Source: Dermatophagoides farinae (Eukaryota; Arthropoda; Arachnida; Sarcoptiformes; Pyroglyphidae). Taken from it: a stretch of 64,000 bases of DNA. The stretch is taken from contig NC_134680.1 of NCBI RefSeq assembly GCF_024713945.1, positions 6,755,501-6,819,500 on the forward strand, read 5' to 3'. A model generated the notes under the pieces. It made no database searches and was not told where the DNA came from. It saw only the letters and a list, made by a program, of their open reading frames with translations. Below, in pieces: positions 56,475 through 64,000 of this stretch; position 1 is the first letter of the stretch, and each line of letters begins with the position of its first letter. The position numbers were made by a program, and so were the translations under genes.

Positions 56475-58136
56475 ACACAATGTACACAATTTATATGACG
56501 CGAATCGTTTGGAATAAGAAGTTTTTTATGAAAAATCATTTCAATTCTTATTTCTTTTGGTTCAATTCAGGATTCTTTCCAATGATTCAATTTTAGTCGT
56601 AGTAGTGTTTTTTTTCTCTCTCTCTCTCACTCACTCACTTAGCAGTAGTTCAGATACTATTTTCCATTCTTGGAATGATTTAAATATTTTTCCATCAAAC
56701 CATCCAAACACACAACGGCCGTATATAAATATAATTGAGAAATGTATGTATTGAGAACCAAATGTTTTGGGCAAATAACGAATTGGATACTGTATTCTGT
56801 GTGTGTGTGTGTGTGCGTGTGTTTGTAAAGTGAGAAATGAATCGGTTTTTTTTTCTTTCACCCAAAACCGTTTAGCTTATTATTATTACGACGAGGAATA
56901 AAATATGAAAATAAATCATAAGACTATTTTTTTTTCACTGGCCTGAAGAAGTGTGTGCGTTGTTTTTTTTCTTGCAGTCAAACAAAACAAAAAAAAAAAA
57001 AAATTTCCATTTGTTTTTCAGCTAGTTTTTTTTTCTTATTCGAACGAATAGATTTTTTTTTACACTTGGAAATCTTTGATACGAAAAATCGAAAAAGGTT
57101 TTGATTTCGGAATATTGTTTAGGAAGAAAAAAAAATTGAACAAAAAAAAATCTCTCTGTGTGTGTATCATTAGACGAGGCAAAGAATGGAAAAAATAAGG
57201 GCCAAATTATCATTGGCGGTGAAAACAGAGTGGTCAAAATAGTCGATATGATTGTTTTTTTTTGACCATTTTGGGCATCACAGAAAAAAGATATTACGAT
57301 ATTACTCGTGAAAAATGTCCCGATAAAACAACAACAACGAAAAAATCATTTTTTGTAATAAATGCTGTCTCATTGTAAGTTTTGTTTCATTCATAATTCC
57401 GCCACGTTTTTTTTGTTTTTGAAACAAACGAAAAAAATCTCTGCATTTAATAAGTGCAAATGTAGCTTTGGGAATTCTTTTTGTCTTTTTTTTCGTCATC
57501 ATCGTCATATCAGATGAAATATTGTTCCAAACAAAAAAAAAAGATTATTTTGCTCAGATATCATCGATATTGATCAAAATAATGTCCCAAAAGCAAAAAA
57601 TATTAGAAAAATTCTTGATTATAAATGAAATGAACACACACAAACATACCTGAACGACGTATACTGGATGTCATATTAGCAGTAGTAGATGTAGCTGATA
57701 ATGGATTGAAAATTATTGTGATTATAAACAATGTCCAATATATTAATGGCAAATATTGATTATGTTGACTTGATAAATGATGATGATGATACGAATTTTT
57801 CGATTTGACTTTTCTACATTGATGGCAATGATTGGTATATTGTGAGCAATTATGGCAATAATGGTGAAAATGATTTAAATTTTGATTTTGTTGATGTTTA
57901 GCATCATCATCTGTGATGAATATCGTCGTCGTTGATGATGATGATGATGATATAAATCTTATACATTGATTATGAGGATGTATCGTTGTTGTCTTTGCCA
58001 TTTTGTATTTGTTGAATTTTAATTTCAATTTTAAAATGTCATCATGATCATCATAATGATTGATATGATGTAATCGATTATGTCCAGAGCCATCAAATGG
58101 CTTCGTTGTGGTCGTTTTGTTTTTCATTTTTTCCAA
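35491..58136 (-). CDS. kirre: Kirre/Roughest (Neph-family) immunoglobulin-superfamily adhesion receptor, ten exons, complete
   Basis: Coding exons: 57650-58136, 54163-54273, 51251-51334, 47725-48122, 44544-45408, 44340-44470, 43343-43600, 37091-37169, 36209-37026 and 35491-36150. All junctions are GT-AG and in frame, totalling 3891 nt and 1296 aa. Order: hydrophobic leader about 129-146; Ig1 168-270 (C189, W200, C247); Ig2 271-430 (C350, W363, C409); Ig3 431-547 (C462, W475, C529); Ig4 548-648 (C572, W584, C628); Ig5 649-803 (C671, W684, C786); membrane helix about 811-837; cytoplasmic tail 838-1296 ending THV, a class I PDZ ligand. LQWTRDGFGLGTERTLEGF and YRMIGSDDEGDYSLEI closely match the first Ig domain of Drosophila Roughest/Kirre, and INPYVRTSS in the tail matches its NPYLRSS. 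Family members are surface receptors that bind Hibris/Sns/nephrin-type partners in myoblast fusion, eye patterning, synapse choice and nephrocyte slit diaphragms. A single gene here may serve both fly paralogues. Family call very secure; kirre versus rst orthology is not. Confidence 0.93.
36209..37026 (-). CDS. kirre: Kirre-like exon 9: transmembrane helix and proximal tail
   Basis: Acceptor ACTCACAG, phase 1; residues 805-1077. The helix (about 811-837, LVLTLSGIICFAIIFVLITS onward) ends in a basic stop-transfer RSQR. The tail is rich in His, Asn and Thr runs and has a YSPPYSQ motif, recalling HYSPPPQY in fly Roughest. The donor GTAACA at 36203-36208 starts a 58-nt intron. Confidence 0.9.
37091..37169 (-). 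CDS. kirre: Kirre-like exon 8: end of Ig5
   Basis: A 79-nt exon between a TTTATAG acceptor and GTATGT donor. SDFGQYNCSVWNQYG carries the F-strand Tyr-x-Cys signature of Ig5 (C786). It is separated by 64 nt from exon 9. Confidence 0.9.
37426..37451. repeat. GAT trinucleotide microsatellite
   Basis: About eight GAT units within intron 7 of the Kirre-like gene. Confidence 0.85.
38012..38039. repeat. CA dinucleotide microsatellite
   Basis: About 14 CA units within intron 7 of the Kirre-like gene. Confidence 0.9.
38965..38978. promoter_or_regulatory. TATCGATATCGATA palindrome (two overlapping DRE-like cores)
   Basis: A 14-bp perfect palindrome of two overlapping TATCGATA units inside intron 7, followed by another ATCGAT. 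It may be an intronic regulatory site, but simple chance in AT-rich DNA is a fair alternative. Confidence 0.2.
39174..39198. repeat. CA dinucleotide microsatellite
   Basis: About 12 CA units within intron 7 of the Kirre-like gene. Confidence 0.9.
43343..43600 (-). CDS. kirre: Kirre-like exon 7: low-complexity insertion inside Ig5
   Basis: An 86-codon, phase 0-0 exon (residues 693-778) with an acidic stretch (EILEEEDPDDYSMF), a Ser run, a Gly run and an Asn/Gly segment. It ends in SLALLRSIIYMRRAKD, the E/F-strand region leading into the Ig5 cysteine of exon 8. Much of it is extra relative to fly homologues. Confidence 0.85.
44340..44470 (-). CDS. kirre: Kirre-like exon 6: start of Ig5
   Basis: Encodes residues 650-692, with VRLQC (C671) and ITWF (W684), the B-strand Cys and C-strand Trp of Ig5. 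Acceptor TCACTCAG, donor GTATGT. The 73-nt intron to exon 5 is among the shortest in the gene. Confidence 0.92.
44544..45408 (-). CDS. kirre: Kirre-like exon 5: most of Ig2, all of Ig3 and Ig4
   Basis: An 865-nt exon encoding residues 361-648. It opens with LTWMDSNGNP (W363), then VTCRSEN (C409), the Ig3 pair LTLEC/IACEVANSVG, and the Ig4 pair VRLNC/GRYRCMAKN. It ends in LVFIKG, like the YLKG that closes the fourth Ig domain in fly Roughest. A Gly/Ser/Ala-rich loop interrupts Ig3. Confidence 0.93.
45409..47724 (-). other. 2.3-kb intron 4 of the Kirre-like gene
   Basis: Bounded by GTAAGT and TTTTACAG. It contains a CA tract at 46384-46408 and GAT tracts; no exon recognised. Confidence 0.75.
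46384..46408. repeat. CA dinucleotide microsatellite
   Basis: About 12 CA units within intron 4 of the Kirre-like gene. Confidence 0.9.
47725..48122 (-). CDS. kirre: Kirre-like exon 4: end of Ig1 and start of Ig2
   Basis: Residues 229-360. DYSLEISPVTLEDDAVFQC (C247) closes Ig1; PPESPVII opens Ig2; IELTCEAHGGRPPAE (C350) is the Ig2 B strand. A Ser/Asp/Asn-rich insertion of about 50 residues separates the Ig2 start from its first Cys. Acceptor TATTTCCAG, donor GTAAGT. Confidence 0.93.
48123..51250 (-). other. 3.1-kb intron 3 of the Kirre-like gene
   Basis: No exon recognised. It holds a 114-codon minus-strand open frame at 48356-48700 of unusually ordinary composition, without a recognised homologue, plus CA and GA tracts. 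Confidence 0.65.
51251..51334 (-). CDS. kirre: Kirre-like exon 3: central Ig1 signature
   Basis: An 84-nt exon, phase 1 at both ends. With the split Trp codon it gives WTRDGFGLGTERTLEGF then QRYRMIGSDDEG, the most diagnostic match to fly Roughest/Kirre (WTKDDFGLGTSRDLSGFERY). It follows acceptor ATCCACAG and precedes donor GTAAAT. Confidence 0.95.
51335..54162 (-). other. 2.8-kb intron 2 of the Kirre-like gene
   Basis: Between GTAAGT and ATCCACAG. AT-rich with GAT, GT and poly-T tracts. A 192-codon plus-strand open frame from 53544 to 54122 falls here and looks non-coding. Confidence 0.7.
54163..54273 (-). CDS. kirre: Kirre-like exon 2: start of Ig1
   Basis: A 111-nt exon encoding residues 163-199 (GRLPPQRFEMEP to KVGTLQ) with the Ig1 B-strand Cys (ILPCRV, C189), matching QRFAMEPQD and LPCRV in the fly proteins. 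It ends one base into the codon for W200. Confidence 0.94.
54274..57649 (-). other. 3.4-kb intron 1 of the Kirre-like gene
   Basis: Donor GTATGT, acceptor TTTTACAG. It is AT-rich with CA tracts and no recognised exon. First introns of developmental receptors often carry enhancers, but nothing specific is visible here. Confidence 0.65.
57650..58136 (-). CDS. kirre: Kirre-like exon 1: long N-terminal leader and signal segment
   Basis: 162 codons plus one base. The hydrophobic stretch YLPLIYWTLFIITIIF (128-143) followed by small residues (NPLSATS) reads as a signal peptide, but about 127 mostly polar, His/Ser-rich residues precede it. These include a CxxC-x6-CxxC cluster (C94, C97, C104, C107). 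The ATG at 58136 is the most upstream; another at residue 46 is possible. No Met lies close before the hydrophobic stretch. Confidence 0.7.
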
Positions 58137-58427
58137 AAGATTTAAGATACGTGAGTGATGATTTAAAATCCAATCAAACGTTAGATTTTTCCATATGGCA
58201 CAACTTAGTTACGGTAATTCTATAATTGTGGAAAAAAATGGAAAGAAAAAAATTTTGGCAATTCATTAATGAAATCAAGATAAACATTTCCCGATAATTG
58301 AAGTGTTTTAATATAAAAAAGACATCTCTCATCATCATCATCAATGATCAATGATGATGAAACCATATGTTTTTCAAAAAAAAATAAAGGTGATGTATAA
58401 TGATGTCATCACGAATTGATGCGTGGC

Positions 58428-58451
58428 ACACACACACACACACACACACAC
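58428..58451. repeat. CA dinucleotide microsatellite
   Basis: About 12 CA units, some 300 nt upstream of the Kirre-like start codon. Confidence 0.9.
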
Positions 58452-60894
58452 GGATAATCATCAGATGTGTTGAAAATTTTTTTTTAGTGTCTGTGTGTAG
58501 GTGTTTTGTGAAAAAAAATCTAGCTCAAATGAAAAATCGATAATTCATTATAATCAATGTGTGTGTGTGTCTGTGTTGAAAAGAAATCCTCAAAAAAAAT
58601 CAAACGAAACACAAAAAAAACAATGATCATGTTATGCACGAATGAACGTTTCATTTTCGGTGAAAACGGTATTTTTTTCAGCTAAAGATTGTCGCATGAA
58701 TAAATAAATTCAAGTGAGTCAGTTTATTATGGATCGAATCGATTCAAAGTTGATATGTTTCATCATCATTATTATTGTCAGCGACAAAAAAGAATTCATT
58801 ATAATCAAGAATTTTTTTTTTGCAAGTAAAAATGAATCTTCCACGAACCAAGTGAGAAGAAAAAAAAATTGATGATGATGACTACGATTATCGAATGAAT
58901 GAAATATCGATTACGTTGTTTCTTTCACTGAACACGAAAAAAAAATTTGAAAAAGAATAAAAGATTCAATCACAGAAAGTTAAAAAAGAAAATGGCTTGT
59001 CGTCTCTAGTTGAAAGATTTTTGTATGTTCAACACAAAATGAATGAATCAAAAAAAATCAATCAGACGAAATGAATGAATGTGGTGGCATGCAGTGATTC
59101 TTAACATTTGAATTTAATGATGAAAATACTCTGCGTTAATTATCACCGAATCAGAATATTTGCGAGAAAAAAAAATCCAATGAATGTACTATGGACAAAA
59201 AAAAAGATTAAATCAGTTGTGGTCAATGATAATGATGATGACAGGCAGACGAGCTAGCATAGACTGGATGAAATCTTATCTTTTCACTCTGATCGGATGG
59301 AGATGATTGGTGGTTGTGATGAAAATTCATTGACCAGAAAGTGGATGAAAAAAAAGTTTTTTTCACAAAAATGATCATCAATTCAATGAATTAATTTCAT
59401 CCATCAACCAACATCAATGGAAAAGAAAATCAGAATTCGAGATTTAATCGAATTTTAATCGAAAATGGAATTCATGAATTGAATTTTAGCTGACCACACA
59501 CACATACACACGCATTGATGATTGAATCATCAAATTGACCAATCTGATCTTTTGCAAGTGGAAATGAAAAAAAGTTTTTTTTTCTCCGAAATTATTGCTC
59601 AGATTTTCTGGATAATAAAATTTTCGTTCTCCGTGATCCAAGTTTCACTTTTTTTCAGCTGTTGTGATGCCTTGAATTGACAACTTTAACGACGTTTTCG
59701 TTCTCGTTTCATATTCCTAGAGATTTAGCAATCGAACGATCGATTGATGTTTCAATGACAACGACAACTTTTTTTTCGTTGATTCAATTATCATTATCAT
59801 CATCGTTTATTAATTCATTGAATCGAGGAATCATTTCAAAAGTCATATTTTTTGCTAAAAAAATAAAAATTTATAAAAATCGCAAGAATCAGAGAAAAAT
59901 GAATTCTAATAAAACAAAGACGACTTCAAAAACCAAAAAAAAAAGAACCATAAAAGACAGTTTTCAGATAATCAACCAACCATCAATTTCATCAACAAAA
60001 AAAAACTCTACATGAATCAAAAGAAACGAACAAAAAATTAAACAATCATGGCCAGTGACAATAATCAATTGAAAAATTGGACAATGATAAAAATGATCAA
60101 CCATCCAACAACAACAACAACAACAACAAATAATCATTAACAAGCTTACAAACACTCACACAGTGTGTGAGATATGGAACAAATGAAAAAAAAACAGAAT
60201 TCTATAGAATTCAATTTGAATTCACACATCAGTTTTAGTCGTCGAATAAGAACAACCAAAAAAAAACCATTTATTATAAAAGATGTGGTTGGTCAACTAT
60301 GACGAAAAAAAAAATGAGAAAACTTTTGGGAAATTTCAAAAAAAAAATTCAAGAAATTTTCGAGTTTCTTTCATGGAAATTTCTTGAATTGAACAAAATA
60401 AATTGTAAATTCTCCGAATACAATTATCTATAAACCGATATACCGATAATTGGTTTTTTGTTTTCAATTTCAACAAATACAACTACATATGTGTAGGCAG
60501 ATGGATGAATGTTCTTATTTAGTTGATGATGATTTGAATGGATAGTGTTTTTTCGTTTCTTGTTTTTTTTTATCCATCGTCGTTGTCGTCATCCAATTGA
60601 ATCAAATCTGTCACAATAACGGAATTAACGGTTAATTGATTAGGTTTATCCGTTGTTTTTGTTGTTGTCCATCGTTGTTCATTCATCTTTACAAGTATAG
60701 AAAAATAGTAGTTTCTCATTTTCGTTCTTTTTTTTGTGAGAATTGATCATCAACAACGACGAGAAAAACCGTTAGTTCTCGATAATTCATTATCCAAAAT
60801 TGTCAGGAATAGATGACAAAGTTACCCAGACACAAGCACATACATTTCGTGTGTGTAAGTTGAGTGGATCCATGTGGATCGATTTCTTTCGTTC

Positions 60895-60936
60895 GTTCGA
60901 TCGATCGATTTGAAACAATCAATCGATCGATCGAAC
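60895..60936. repeat. Perfect 16-bp inverted repeat with 10-nt spacer
   Basis: GTTCGATCGATCGATT at 60895-60910 is exactly inverted at 60921-60936. Because the arms are built of ATCG units they are partly self-complementary too. It is the longest perfect inverted repeat I found in the window. Confidence 0.8.
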
Positions 60937-61710
60937 TATACTATGTGATGATACAAATAATAGATTCTCATACACAAAACATCCACACACACACGCACGC
61001 ACAAATAAGACAGACAAACATAAATTGATGACAAATGTACCGGACATTGATCTAAAATAAGCAAAAGAGATTTAGCAGAAGAAAAAAAGACAACTTTATT
61101 CCTGAAAAAAAAACATTAACGGGATAGGGAAATTCGTTTACTTCAACTTTTATCCATAAATCTGAATCTGGATTCAATTTTGACTAATAAATAAAAACAG
61201 AATATTCGAATATGGCAATTGATCATCTACAATAATCCATAATCAAAAATGAATGTGTTTATCGAAAGAAATAGTTTTTCGTCTCATTTTCCGAAGATTT
61301 TGTCAATTGATTTTAGCTCAAACACAACAACAACAACAGAATTTTGGCAATAAATCCTAGGGATTCTGAAATGGGCTAAATAAAACAATGTGAAAACAGA
61401 GGCTTAACTAAGGAAAAAAAATTCGGACAGCGTTGAGATCTAATAATTTGTCATTATGTGAGAATTTTTTCCAAAATTCAGTTGCTGGATCATTCACTCA
61501 TTTATTTATTTATTTATTGATTTATTCATTTTTGTATGTTGTTTCTGTCGAGACGATGTTCATTTTTTTTCAAAAAATTCAATAAGGTTATGGCGTATTA
61601 ATATCAATTCTTTGTCTGAAAAAAGTTTTTTTTACGATGACAAGTTTATATTCTAGGTACTACTGCTACAACGACATTTAATACATGATTAATTTATTCT
61701 GTATGAAAAT

Positions 61711-61731
61711 TGACACACACACACACACACA
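61711..61731. repeat. CA dinucleotide microsatellite
   Basis: About 10 CA units in the region upstream of the Kirre-like gene. Confidence 0.85.
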
Positions 61732-62473
61732 GAAACACGGAATCGTCTCTTGTTGTTTTGGAGAAATAACAACAACAACGACAATAACAATTTCATTTCC
61801 AATCAATCGATTAATCATAATCGACGACTACTACGACGATTGGAATATGGTACATATCAATATTGGTCAATTTTTTTTACACACACACACACGGAACAAA
61901 CATGGAACAACTAGCGAATGGTGAGTGAATAAGTTTATTCGGTATCGAAAATTTGACGATGATATCAATCATTTTTCATGTTCACCATATACGATTGGTT
62001 ATTGAATGTTGGATTATGTGTGTCTGTGTCTGTGTGTATAACCGAAAATTGGAATCAAATTGAAACAATTATTCCGAAACACACACTGCTAAAAAAACAA
62101 AAATAATATACTGAAATTGTTTTTCTGGATCAATCATTCGTATCGATATAAAGATATTGATGATGATCCACGAGAAAAAAAATTGTTCAAGCACTTATTT
62201 TTTTCTTTGTTTTGTATGAAATAATTACAAGAGTAGGCGTGCACATGATAATGATGATGATACATTAAAAATGGTGAAAAATTAACAGAGGTGGAGATCA
62301 TGAAACGCCTACGATCTATGGTTTTTACGCTTGTTTGTTTCATAGAAAAAATTGATAACTCTTTGATTTTTTTTCAGGTTTCAATCGATCGCCATTAATC
62401 GATTGATGGATTGATTGATCAATTGATCGTATATCGTTAGAGTGCATATATGTGTGTGTAGGCGTTAGATTAA

Positions 62474-62500
62474 TGTTGTTGTTGTTGTTGTTGTTGTTGT
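62474..62500. repeat. TGT trinucleotide microsatellite
   Basis: Nine TGT units, followed by a short GT tract. Confidence 0.88.
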
Positions 62501-64000
62501 AGCTGTTGTAGGTGTGTGTGTATGATCATTATATTTGAATTGACTTTTTTATTCGGTTGATTCAGAAATTCTTTGTTTTTTTTCTCTCTCAAATTTGTTC
62601 AACTCAATCAATGTCAATTTGTGAAACAATCATCATTATAATAATGATGATTATTGGTCAACCATCTCGGAACATTTTGATCACCATTAATGATGATGAT
62701 GATGTTGGAAATTGGAAACGAATCATCAACATCATTAATGATGAAAACAAACAAACAAACAAACAATAATGATATGTGAAATATGATACAAAGAATGTTT
62801 CATTTTTTTCATGACTTTTGTTTTTTCTTGTTTGTTTCGCTTGACTAAGCAAAAAAACAAAATCAATCCTTTTTTTCATACATCTGGGTGTGTAAAAAAC
62901 TGAAACATCAAACGATATGGCAATTGCAATTAGCAAGCAATTTATTTGTGGTTGTTGTTGTTCTTGTTGTTTTGTTGAAGAAGAAAACCTTCTCCTCCGA
63001 AAAAAACCACAATTGTGATAAGAATTGACAAAAAAAAACAATGAATTTGGCAATCATTTTGGCCAGATAATGATTAGCGATATATATCGATGATCATCAT
63101 AATAGCTTCATTATTATTTTGCTAAATCATCAAAAAAATGGTAAAAATCATTGAAGAAGAAACTAGAATACAATTGATCAGCATCAAATAAAGGTATAAA
63201 ATTTCATTTATAGAATGTAGAATCAATGAATGAATCGAATAAAAATCCGAATCAATGGAATCAGGTGTTATCAAAATTGAATTTTTTGTTTTCTATTTAA
63301 TATAAAATTGAAAAACTTTTCAAAATTATGCCATTGACAATCATCAACAAACTAACCAACCACACAAACATTGACAAGAATGAGTTTTTTTATTTGGAAA
63401 TTCAAAAAAAACAAAATGAATAAATTGTGTGTGTGCAATAACAATTTTTTGTTTTTTCCAGAAAACTTATTGTGCTTTTTCCCAGGAAAATTCCACACTT
63501 TTTTTTGTACGATAATGATAATGGAGGTAATAAACTCTCCCTTTTTGAAAAGCCTAAAATGAATTCACACACGCCGAGTGATTTAAAATTCTCAATTGAA
63601 AATAATACACTCAAACACACAGAGAAAGAGAATGAAACAAATGATGTGAAACGAAATGAAATTACATCTTTTTCTCTCGACTAAAATATGGACGCCATAT
63701 GCAACAATCATCGTCATGACTAGTTTATTCAAATTAATTTCAAACGATTCTCATTTATTTTTGAATTTGAAATACTAAAAAGAAACCAACACTAGAATGT
63801 AATAATAATTTCATAATTAAAAATTAAAAATTGATGAAAAATTCATAAACATTGTTATTTCACACACCAAAAGAAAAAAAAGAAAATTGAATTTCATATG
63901 ATAATGAGAAAAAAAAACTTTTGGAAACATTGCTCATTTTTTTCGAAAAGTTTTTTGTTAAGAATTTTTTTTCTCTCTCTTTTTTTCAAATTTAACACAA

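Larger units (their letters stand above)
58137..64000. other. 5.9-kb region upstream of the Kirre-like gene
   Basis: No supportable gene. It should include the Kirre-like promoter and 5' UTR. It contains CA tracts (58428-58451, 61711-61731), a GTT tract (62474-62500), a 16-bp inverted repeat (60895-60936) and many poly-A/T runs. Open frames are short and of repeat composition. Confidence 0.5.

Noticed and set aside
1-64000. tRNA or rRNA genes
   Set aside because: A visual look for B-box-like GTTCGA contexts found only matches in coding exons or without a foldable cloverleaf. This was not exhaustive; a covariance-model scan would settle it.
1-64000. Transposon, endogenous virus or horizontally acquired bacterial genes
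   Set aside because: No reverse transcriptase, transposase or integrase motif, no long terminal repeats and no segment of clearly different composition was seen.

Overview
This window looks like nuclear DNA of a small arthropod. It is very AT-rich and full of microsatellites (ATG/CAT, CAA/TTG, CA/GT, GA/CT) and T/A homopolymer runs. Its genes have GT-AG introns, some only 58-73 nt long, and proteins rich in Gln, His, Asn and Ser runs. The best-conserved protein resembles the arthropod Roughest/Kirre family. An acariform mite (the house-dust or scab mite group) is my best guess from this genome style, but the sequence does not prove it. No bacterial, phage, CRISPR or intact transposon feature was seen.

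All four genes I can support lie on the minus strand. From left to right: (1) 982-1837, the 5' part of a Smaug/SAMD4-like gene, whose SAM domain begins at the exon's last codons and runs off the left edge; (2) 5094-5763, a complete three-exon gene for a CB1-cannabinoid-receptor-interacting protein 1 (CNRIP1) homologue of 181 aa; (3) 11978-16541, a two-exon gene for a 780-aa protein I cannot name, with several ordinary-looking blocks embedded in low-complexity sequence; (4) 35491-58136, a 22.6-kb, ten-exon gene for a Kirre/Roughest/Neph-type adhesion receptor of 1296 aa. I rebuilt its joins by hand: every junction keeps frame and the exons sum to 3891 nt (1297 codons).

The rest is intergenic or intronic: about 18.5 kb at 16.5-35 kb, 5.9 kb at 58.1-64 kb, and long introns in the fourth gene. 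There I see mainly simple repeats, a few inverted repeats and AT-rich filler.

The genes do not form a pathway. Smaug is a translational repressor, CNRIP1 a small cytosolic adaptor, and Kirre a cell-surface receptor for myoblast fusion, axon sorting and filtration-type junctions. The points most worth a second look are low-complexity insertions in the receptor's Ig domains, its long N-terminal leader with a CxxC-x6-CxxC cluster, its conserved C-terminal THV PDZ ligand, a CNRIP1 gene in a lineage thought to lack cannabinoid receptors, and a pair of GC-rich CTCF-like motifs in opposite orientation bracketing the CNRIP1 gene. I found no evidence for an entirely new biological system.
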